A DNA stretch of 5,411 bases from Xanthobacteraceae bacterium. GTDB taxonomy: Bacteria; Pseudomonadota; Alphaproteobacteria; Rhizobiales; Xanthobacteraceae. The position numbers and the translations under genes are program-made. Below the pieces are notes generated by a model. That model did no database searches. It saw nothing but the letters and a program-made list of their open reading frames with translations, and was not told where the DNA came from. Within the stretch, counting starts at the first letter, position 1; every line of letters begins with the position of its first letter. Of this stretch, positions 1 to 4,149 are shown in pieces. Location: contig JASHWN010000447.1 of assembly GCA_030044035.1 (NCBI GenBank), positions 1-5,411 of the forward strand. The letters are read 5' to 3'.

Positions 1-548
1 TCCTGCGCATAGAGCTCGGCGTGCCGGCGCACGATCCAGCCGAAATCGCCCGGCACCGGCGCGCGCAATGTGTAGTTCTTGCCGGCGCCACCGGGCTGCT
101 GCGCGGCACCATCGCCATCGAGCAAGCCGTGGATCGTATGCATCGCCGCGATCAGCCGCGACTGCGCGGCAGGAGGCAACCGCTCGAGCATGGCCGCGGC
201 GTCGCGTTGCGAGCGCCGTTGCAGCGGCGTATAGGCGCGTCGGCCTTGCGGTGTCAGCGACAGATGGCTCTGCCGGGCGTCGCGCGGCGACGTTGTGCGG
301 CGAATGAGGCCGCGCCGCTCGAAGCTGCGCACCAACCGGCTCAGATAACCGGCGTCCAGGTCGAGCGCGCGGGCGATGGCGCTTGCGGTCGGCGCGCGGC
401 GGCTCGCGATCTCGTAAAGCACGCGCGCCTCGCCGAGCGAATACGGGCTGTCGAGAAAGTTTTTGCGCAGCACGCCGATCTGCCGCGTGTAGAAGCGGTT
501 GAAGCCGCGCACCGCAGCAACAGGGTCGTCATGTCGCCGAGCGCCCAT
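1..548 (-). CDS. MarR-family regulator fused to GNAT acetyltransferase (3' end cut by window)
   Basis: The visible 182 residues start with a MarR-type winged helix. SLGEARVLYEI (about 37-47) leads into the domain, the recognition helix is around ALDLDAGYLSRLVRSFERRGLI (61-82), and the wing carries the family signature SPRDARQSHLSLTPQG (87-102). A low-complexity linker (about 145-158) follows, and then the opening of a GNAT domain, YTLRAPVPGDFGWIVRRHAELYAQ, of the kind found in MarR/GNAT fusions. The acetyl-CoA-binding core lies outside the window. In this family the MarR half binds operator DNA and the GNAT half is presumed to acetylate a small molecule or protein; the substrate cannot be told from this sequence. 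ATG at 548 is the only start, because an in-frame TAA lies ten codons upstream. No Shine-Dalgarno sequence is visible. The gene lies 31 bp downstream of the glycosyltransferase stop, with a MarR-like dyad in between, which suggests autoregulation. Confidence 0.9.
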   Translation of the reverse strand, partial: MGARRHDDPVAAVRGFNRFYTRQIGVLRKNFLDSPYSLGEARVLYEIASRRAPTASAIARALDLDAGYLSRLVRSFERRGLIRRTTSPRDARQSHLSLTPQGRRAYTPLQRRSQRDAAAMLERLPPAAQSRLIAAMHTIHGLLDGDGAAQQPGGAGKNYTLRAPVPGDFGWIVRRHAELYAQ

Positions 549-568
549 ACGCCGAGCTTCGCCAGGAA

Positions 569-585
569 ACTTGACTTAGTCAAGT
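569..585. promoter_or_regulatory. MarR-type operator dyad ACTTGACTTAGTCAAGT
   Basis: This is a perfect inverted repeat with 7-bp arms (ACTTGAC / GTCAAGT) and a 3-bp centre, 20 bp upstream of the MarR-GNAT start codon. TTGAC-N3-GTCAA has the size and base preference of MarR-family operators, which are usually 16-20 bp dyads close to the regulator's own start. It also covers the stop codon (580-582) of the upstream glycosyltransferase gene. Autorepression by the adjacent regulator is an inference. No good -35/-10 pair was found around it, so the promoter itself is not assigned. Confidence 0.65.
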
Positions 586-1152
586 ATTTTGGCTGGCCAG
601 GTGGGCGGCGGCGGTGAGGCGGGCGATGCGCCGACGGCCGATGCGGCGCATCAGGTCGGCTTCCGGATCGGCGGCGCTGCCATCATGGCCGCCGAGTGCA
701 TCGTAGAATTGCCGCGAGATCAGAAGGCCCTGACAGGGGCGCGGCGCCGTGCCGAGCGCCGCCATCGCCTGGGCCAGCGCTTCACGCCAAGGCGAGCCCG
801 CCGAAGCACCGCGCCGAAACGCCGCCGCACGCGCGCCGTCGCGGGCGAGCTCGATGAAGCGTCTTGCTTCGCCGATCCACGCCGGGTCGAGGACGATGCC
901 GGGCCGCAGGAAAAGCAGCCAAGGCGCCCGCGCTGCCGCTGCGGCAGCTTTGAGCCGGGCACCGAGCGATCCCTCGAGGCGCAGGACATTGCAGCCGGTC
1001 ACGTCGGCGATAGCCGCCGTGTCGTCCCGCGAACCGCCGTCGGCGAGCTGCACCTCGCTGACCAAACCCTCGGTCGCGCCGGAGACCAGCGCCGCCAGCG
1101 TCGGCACCAGCAGCCGCTCGGAATCAAGCGTTGGGATAATGACGCTCAACAT
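580..1152 (-). CDS. Family-2 glycosyltransferase-like protein, DxD motif absent
   Basis: The 190-residue protein begins with the GT-A nucleotide-binding strand MLSVIIPTLDSE and continues with DGGSRDDT (38-45), both typical of GT2 and closest to the small TIGR04283-like transferases. The C-terminal part, QGLLISRQFYDALGGHDG (141-158) followed by DLMRRIGRRRIARL (166-179), matches the acceptor-side half of that family. Where relatives have a metal-binding H-A-D or DxD after the LLFL strand, this protein reads LLFLRPGIVLD (79-89). The usual ED catalytic-base site reads PEAD (163-166). Sugar transfer is therefore uncertain and the protein may be a diverged or non-catalytic member. No signal peptide or membrane helix is apparent, so it is probably cytoplasmic. 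An in-frame TAG sits directly before the ATG and fixes the start. The gene lies 49 bp downstream of the toxin gene on the same strand. No Shine-Dalgarno sequence is seen. Confidence 0.85.
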   Translation of the reverse strand: MLSVIIPTLDSERLLVPTLAALVSGATEGLVSEVQLADGGSRDDTAAIADVTGCNVLRLEGSLGARLKAAAAAARAPWLLFLRPGIVLDPAWIGEARRFIELARDGARAAAFRRGASAGSPWREALAQAMAALGTAPRPCQGLLISRQFYDALGGHDGSAADPEADLMRRIGRRRIARLTAAAHLASQNT

Positions 1153-1201
1153 CTATTTTATTGAGCGCGCTTTCCGGAAGCGAGCAGACGCAAGGTTTCC
1201 A

Positions 1202-1627
1202 TCAGCAGATGATGCGTAGCGGCTGGATGCGAGCCAGCTTGCGATCGTTGGTCACGAGGGCAGCAGCATTGATCTTCAGGGCGCTCGCAGCTTGGACGGC
1301 ATCCGCCATGTGGAGGTGAAGAGAGGCACGAATCCGAGCGGCACTTTCGGCGATGTCAACGTCGAGAGACAAGACCTGCCAGGATTCCAGAACGGTGCGG
1401 TACCGGCGTGCCAGCACTTCGTTGCGGGCCCGCAACGGCCCAGTCAGGACCTCGGCAATTGCGATCGTGGTCACCGCGAAGCGCACACGCCCGGCTGCCT
1501 GGGCAACAAAAAGCGGAGCAAACCGCTGTGCAAACTGGGGATGGTCTTCGAGCACGTAAATAATCGGCGCCGAATCGATCAGGAGCAGCGCTTGATCAGG
1601 TAGGTCTTCGAACTCTAACGGCTCCAT
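1202..1627 (-). CDS. vapC: PIN-domain ribonuclease toxin (VapC-like)
   Basis: The 141-residue protein has the usual VapC length and the four acidic PIN-domain positions: D18 in LLLIDSAPIIYVLE, E59 in TTIAIAEVLTGP, D109 in HMADAVQAASAL, and D128 in LVTNDRKL. VapC toxins are Mg-dependent endoribonucleases that usually cleave tRNA or rRNA; the target of this one cannot be read from sequence. The chosen ATG (1627) overlaps the antitoxin stop by 13 bp, the common arrangement for translational coupling. AAGGA lies directly against this ATG, too close for an ideal ribosome-binding site, which also favours coupling. A longer reading from ATG 1672 would add 15 residues (MGEGQHPHAAPAAQG) lacking family resemblance and is less likely. 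All catalytic residues are present, so the toxin is probably active and needs its antitoxin. Confidence 0.9.
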   Translation of the reverse strand: MEPLEFEDLPDQALLLIDSAPIIYVLEDHPQFAQRFAPLFVAQAAGRVRFAVTTIAIAEVLTGPLRARNEVLARRYRTVLESWQVLSLDVDIAESAARIRASLHLHMADAVQAASALKINAAALVTNDRKLARIQPLRIIC

Positions 1628-1869
1628 TCCTTGCGCAGCCGGTGCAGCGTGCGGGTGCTGTCCTTCCCCCATAGCCCTCGGCCCGACCCAGCAAGGGGCA
1701 GCAGCGGCTCTTGGCGGACGCTCGCCCCGTACGCCTCGATCGGCACGAGCGCTGCCACTGGCCGGCCGTGTTTGGTGATGATGGTCGAGCGGCCTTGCTG
1801 CGCGCCTTCTAGAAGCTCTGGCAATTGGTTCCTGGCTTCTTCGGCGCCTTTGCGGTGGGTTGGGCTCAT
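1615..1869 (-). CDS. Phd/YefM-type antitoxin of the VapC-like toxin
   Basis: The 84-residue protein has the Phd/YefM fold in its N-terminal half: EARNQLPELLEGAQQGRSTIITKHGRPVAALVPIEAY (about 11-47), including the conserved KHGRPVAALVP strand that builds the DNA-binding dimer. The C-terminal tail, GSGRGLWGKDSTRTLHRLRKEW, is the type of segment that wraps the PIN toxin in related pairs. It should neutralise the downstream toxin and repress the operon. The ATG at 1869 was preferred over an in-frame ATG at 1914 because the longer reading would put the palindromic operator inside the gene and add a non-homologous RRRTVRS stretch. No Shine-Dalgarno sequence precedes 1869, and the predicted transcription start is at or next to the ATG. 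The gene is divergent from the radical SAM gene. Confidence 0.9.
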   Translation of the reverse strand: MSPTHRKGAEEARNQLPELLEGAQQGRSTIITKHGRPVAALVPIEAYGASVRQEPLLPLAGSGRGLWGKDSTRTLHRLRKEWSR

Positions 1870-1876
1870 GGAACGA

Positions 1877-1905
1877 ACCGTACGGCGCCGTACGGAACTT
1901 ATCAA
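1877..1905 (-). promoter_or_regulatory. Putative promoter of the antitoxin-toxin operon
   Basis: Read on the minus strand there is a -35-like TTGATA (1905-1900), a 17-bp spacer and a -10-like TACGGT (1882-1877). The -35 matches five of six consensus bases; the -10 is weaker but keeps the TAnnnT core. Transcription would begin at about 1870-1869, at the antitoxin ATG itself, in keeping with the absence of a ribosome-binding site. The palindromic operator fills the spacer and -10, so bound antitoxin would block RNA polymerase. This is inferred from sequence only. Confidence 0.45.
1878..1895. promoter_or_regulatory. Tandem palindromic operator (CCGTACGG x2) of the toxin-antitoxin operon
   Basis: CCGTACGG occurs twice, separated by CG. 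Each copy is itself a perfect palindrome, and together they form a perfect 18-bp palindrome. The centres are 10 bp apart, about one helical turn. Known Phd and YefM operators are paired short palindromes with a central GTAC (GTGTACAC, TGTACA), so the core is shared. The site lies 8 bp upstream of the antitoxin ATG, where two antitoxin dimers could bind side by side. Confidence 0.7.
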
Positions 1906-1926
1906 GTGCCTCACGGCAATTTGTTC

Positions 1927-1955
1927 TTGTTTCGTTCGCGCGGCCGCGTTATTGT
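1927..1955 (+). promoter_or_regulatory. Putative promoter of the radical SAM gene
   Basis: TTGTTT (1927-1932) and TATTGT (1950-1955) are separated by 17 bp in a locally AT-richer stretch of the divergent intergenic region. The -10 keeps TATnnT; the -35 has only TTG in common with the consensus. The seventh base after the -10 is the A of the ATG at 1962, and no Shine-Dalgarno sequence is present, so a leaderless transcript is possible. A 10-bp palindrome containing GCGGCCGC (1939-1948) lies in the spacer; its role is unknown. Confidence 0.35.
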
Positions 1956-1961
1956 AACGCC

Positions 1962-3104
1962 ATGAACCGTTCGTCCGCCTTGAGGCGCCCGCCGGAGCCG
2001 CTGTTGCCCTCGGCTCCGGCGGGCGAAACGGGAACTTCCGTCGGCCGCGAGCGCCGCCGCGGCCGCGGCACGGCCTCGAACGCCTCGGGCCGCTACGAGC
2101 CGCTGGCGCGCATTACCTTTGACGACGGCTGGCAGGGTTTGGACGAGCTGCCGCCGTTCAAGACCACCGTGACTGTCGACACCACGCGCAAAATCCTCGC
2201 TCGCAACGATTCGCCCGACATTTCCTTCGACCGCTCGATCAATCCGTATCGCGGCTGCGAGCACGGCTGCGTCTACTGCTTCGCGCGCCCGACCCACGCC
2301 TATCTCGGCCTTTCCCCCGGCCTCGATTTCGAATCGAAGCTGTTCATGAAACCGGACGCGCCCGAACTCCTCGAGCGCGAATTGTCGGCGCCCGGCTATG
2401 TGCCGAAAACCATCGCCATCGGCACCAACACCGACCCGTATCAGCCCATCGAGCGCCGCTACAAAATCATGCGCGCCATTCTCGAAGTGTTGGAGCGCGC
2501 CGGCCATCCGGTCGGCATCGTCACCAAATCGAATTTGGTGCTGCGCGATCTCGACATTCTCTCCCGCATGGCAAAGCGCAACCTCGTCAAGGTGGCGCTC
2601 TCGGTGACAACGCTCGATGCCAAGCTCGCGCGTGTCATGGAGCCGCGCGCATCGACGCCGCCGCGCCGGCTCGAAGCGTTGCGCCAGCTCGCCGCGGCCG
2701 GCGTGCCGAGCTCGGCCATGGTTGCGCCGGTCATTCCGGCGATCAACGATGCCGAGATCGAGCGCATCCTCGAAGCGGTCGCCGCGACCGGCGTGCGCCA
2801 CGCCGGCTACGTGCTGCTCCGCCTGCCGCTCGAAGTGCGCGACCTGTTTCGCGAATGGCTGATCGAGAATTTTCCCGATCGCTATCGCCACGTCTTCAAG
2901 CTCATCCGCGACACGCGCGGCGGCAAGGATTACGACTCGACCTGGGGCAAGCGGATGACCGGCTCCGGTCCAGTCGCCTGGATGATCGGCCGCCGCTTCG
3001 AAGTCGCCTGCGAACGGCTCGGCTTCAACAAGACCCGGGCCTCGACCACCACCGAGCATTTCCGCCCACCGCGCCCGGCGACCGAGCAGCTCGCGCTGTT
3101 CTAA
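1962..3104 (+). CDS. PA0069-family radical SAM protein with C-terminal QLALF
   Basis: The 380-residue protein carries the radical SAM cluster motif CX3CX2C as C99, C103 and C106 in NPYRGCEHGCVYCFARPTHAY, which should hold a [4Fe-4S] cluster and S-adenosylmethionine. Other family segments are RGRGTASNASGRYE (33-46), GTNTDPYQPIERRY (154-167), SVTTLD (214-219), MEPRAS (226-231) and DSTWGKRMTGSGP (325-337). The family falls in the broad COG1533/SplB-like group, and its reaction is not established to my knowledge. The N-terminal 40 residues are Arg/Gly/Pro-rich and probably disordered. The last residues, EQLALF, resemble the QL[S/D]LF sliding-clamp-binding pentapeptide. ATG 1962 was chosen over an in-frame ATG at 1860, which would overlap the divergent antitoxin gene and add 34 unrelated residues. 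rnhB follows 76 bp downstream on the same strand and may be co-transcribed. Confidence 0.93.
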   Translation: MNRSSALRRPPEPLLPSAPAGETGTSVGRERRRGRGTASNASGRYEPLARITFDDGWQGLDELPPFKTTVTVDTTRKILARNDSPDISFDRSINPYRGCEHGCVYCFARPTHAYLGLSPGLDFESKLFMKPDAPELLERELSAPGYVPKTIAIGTNTDPYQPIERRYKIMRAILEVLERAGHPVGIVTKSNLVLRDLDILSRMAKRNLVKVALSVTTLDAKLARVMEPRASTPPRRLEALRQLAAAGVPSSAMVAPVIPAINDAEIERILEAVAATGVRHAGYVLLRLPLEVRDLFREWLIENFPDRYRHVFKLIRDTRGGKDYDSTWGKRMTGSGPVAWMIGRRFEVACERLGFNKTRASTTTEHFRPPRPATEQLALF

Positions 3105-3105
3105 C

Positions 3106-3151
3106 CCAGGTCTGCCCCGCAATTCATGCAGCAGCCCGACCTGGATTGCGG
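3106..3151 (+). other. Two interleaved 7-bp inverted repeats in the rnhB leader
   Basis: CCAGGTC (3106-3112) can pair with GACCTGG (3138-3144), and CCGCAAT (3117-3123) with ATTGCGG (3145-3151). The pairs interleave. Their 3' halves form one continuous 14-base strand, and a 4-base loop (3113-3116) would be too short to span both stems together. They would therefore form alternative hairpins rather than a pseudoknot. They begin two bases after the radical SAM stop codon and end 29 bases before the rnhB ATG. There is no U-tract, so neither is a standard terminator. A regulatory role is only a possibility. Confidence 0.35.
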
Positions 3152-3180
3152 AAGCCGGCGTGCCGTGCCCATGATGGGCC

Positions 3181-3918
3181 ATGAGTCGCAATGGACGCGG
3201 CAACGGAACCGAACGACCGGCGCCACCGGCGCGCCCACCGCGGCTGCCGCTCGACGAACCGGTGTTGCGGCCGACGTTCCGCCGCGAGCGCTCAGCTCTC
3301 AGGCTCGGCGTGTGGCCGGTCGCGGGCTGCGATGAGGCCGGGCGCGGCCCGCTGGCCGGGCCGGTCGTGGCCGCGGCCGTCATCCTCAATCCCGACGACG
3401 TGCCGCGCGGCCTCGACGATTCGAAGCGGCTCACGCCGGAGCGGCGCGAAGTGCTCTACGAGCGCATTTGCGCGCGCGCCCAGGTCGCGGTGGCGATGGC
3501 GCCGCCGTCGCGGATCGACCGCGACAATATCCTGCGCGCCTCGCTGTGGGCGCTGGCGCGCGCGGTCGCGGCGCTGCCGATAAAGCCGCGGCTCGTTTTC
3601 GTCGACGGGCGCGACCGCATCGATGCCGGCTGCGACTGCCAGGCCGTGATCGGCGGCGACGGTCTCGTCGCCTCGATCGCCGCCGCCTCGATCGTCGCCA
3701 AGGTGACGCGCGACCGGCTGATGGCGCGGCTCGGCGCGGCGCATCCGGGTTACGGCTTCGAGCGCCACATGGGCTACAGCGTCCCTGAGCATTTTGCCGC
3801 GCTCGACCGGCTCGGACCGACCATCCATCATCGCCGCTCGTTCTCGCCAGTGGCCGGCGTGCTCGGCCTACTGGGCGGCGATGCCGACGAAGCGGTGATC
3901 GACGTATTGCCGCTCTGA
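3181..3918 (+). CDS. rnhB: Ribonuclease HII
   Basis: RNase HII cleaves RNA in RNA-DNA hybrids and incises next to single ribonucleotides misincorporated in DNA, starting ribonucleotide excision repair in the cytoplasm. The 245-residue protein has all type-2 RNase H hallmarks: [19 protein letters not shown] with D51 and E52, [13 protein letters not shown] (78-90), VDG with D142, GGDG with D160, [17 protein letters not shown] (165-181), [11 protein letters not shown] (189-199), and HHRRSFSPV near the C terminus. D51, E52, D142 and D160 form the expected DEDD metal site, and the GRG motif used for ribonucleotide recognition is intact. Compared with about 200 residues in E. coli there is an N-terminal extension of some 40 residues, Pro/Arg-rich, as I recall for rhizobial homologues. 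A shorter GTG start at 3310 is possible but would begin only a few residues before the catalytic motif. No clear Shine-Dalgarno sequence precedes ATG 3181. Confidence 0.97.
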   Translation: MSRNGRGNGTERPAPPARPPRLPLDEPVLRPTFRRERSALRLGVWPVAGCDEAGRGPLAGPVVAAAVILNPDDVPRGLDDSKRLTPERREVLYERICARAQVAVAMAPPSRIDRDNILRASLWALARAVAALPIKPRLVFVDGRDRIDAGCDCQAVIGGDGLVASIAAASIVAKVTRDRLMARLGAAHPGYGFERHMGYSVPEHFAALDRLGPTIHHRRSFSPVAGVLGLLGGDADEAVIDVLPL

Positions 3919-3980
3919 TTACCGCCTATTATAGCCAGCCGACGGCATGAGCTTCGTTTAATCTAGATGCGCACGGAATC

Positions 3981-4121
3981 CGTCATTCCGGGGCCGAGCC
4001 AACGGGTCCGGCCCGAAGTGGCCGGCCCGATGACAAGCTCCGCGAGGAGCCCGGAATCCATAAGCCCAGCGCAGGGCTTATGGATTCCGGACTCGCCGCT
4101 TCGCGGCGATCCGGAATGACG
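3981..4121. repeat. Multi-hairpin intergenic palindromic repeat (REP/MITE-like)
   Basis: The unit is bounded by a perfect 11-bp inverted repeat, CGTCATTCCGG (3981-3991) and CCGGAATGACG (4111-4121). Inside are a short hairpin GCTCC-GCGA-GGAGC (4037-4050), a perfect 17-bp-stem hairpin (4051-4067 with 4074-4090, loop AGCGCA), and TCGCCGC-TTC-GCGGCGA (4093-4109). A 9-bp direct repeat CCGGCCCGA (4008-4016 and 4022-4030) and a GGCCG/CGGCC pairing lie in the left part. CATTCCGG/GGAATCCATAA repeats of this sort are, as I recall, widespread between genes in Bradyrhizobium-like genomes, but the copy number here is unknown. With no encoded protein, it would be non-autonomous if mobile. It could also act as a transcription barrier between rnhB and the next gene, though it has no U-tract. 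The rest of 3919-4149 shows no gene. Confidence 0.8.
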
Positions 4122-4149
4122 AAGGAATCAATCAGCAGAATTTCGAGTA

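Noticed and set aside
1155..1160. TAAAAT on the minus strand as the -10 of a glycosyltransferase promoter
   Set aside because: It lies two bases from the ATG, so transcription would start inside or after the start codon, and no -35 is found at the right distance.
1172..1179. TTCCGGAA palindrome between the toxin and glycosyltransferase genes as a terminator or operator
   Set aside because: It has only 8 bp with no loop and no U-tract after it, and such sites are common by chance in GC-rich DNA.
1628..1672. A longer start for the toxin at ATG 1672
   Set aside because: The added residues lie wholly within the antitoxin gene and do not resemble VapC N termini. ATG 1627 gives the usual length and a 13-bp coupling overlap.
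1939..1948. CGCGGCCGCG palindrome (contains a NotI site) as an operator in the radical SAM promoter spacer
   Set aside because: A 10-bp all-GC palindrome has little weight in this base composition. It is mentioned only in the promoter entry.
1860..1961. A longer start for the radical SAM protein at ATG 1860
   Set aside because: It would overlap the divergent antitoxin gene and its operator and adds 34 residues with no resemblance to the family. ATG 1962 precedes all family motifs.
3106..3151. An H-type pseudoknot formed by both inverted repeats at once
   Set aside because: The four-base connecting loop would have to span a 14-bp stacked helix, which is not sterically plausible. Alternative hairpins are kept instead.
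1911..3434. A 507-codon open frame on the minus strand opposite the radical SAM and rnhB genes
   Set aside because: Its product is Arg/Gly/Ala-rich with no recognisable domain and it lies opposite two clear genes. Long antisense frames are expected at this GC content.
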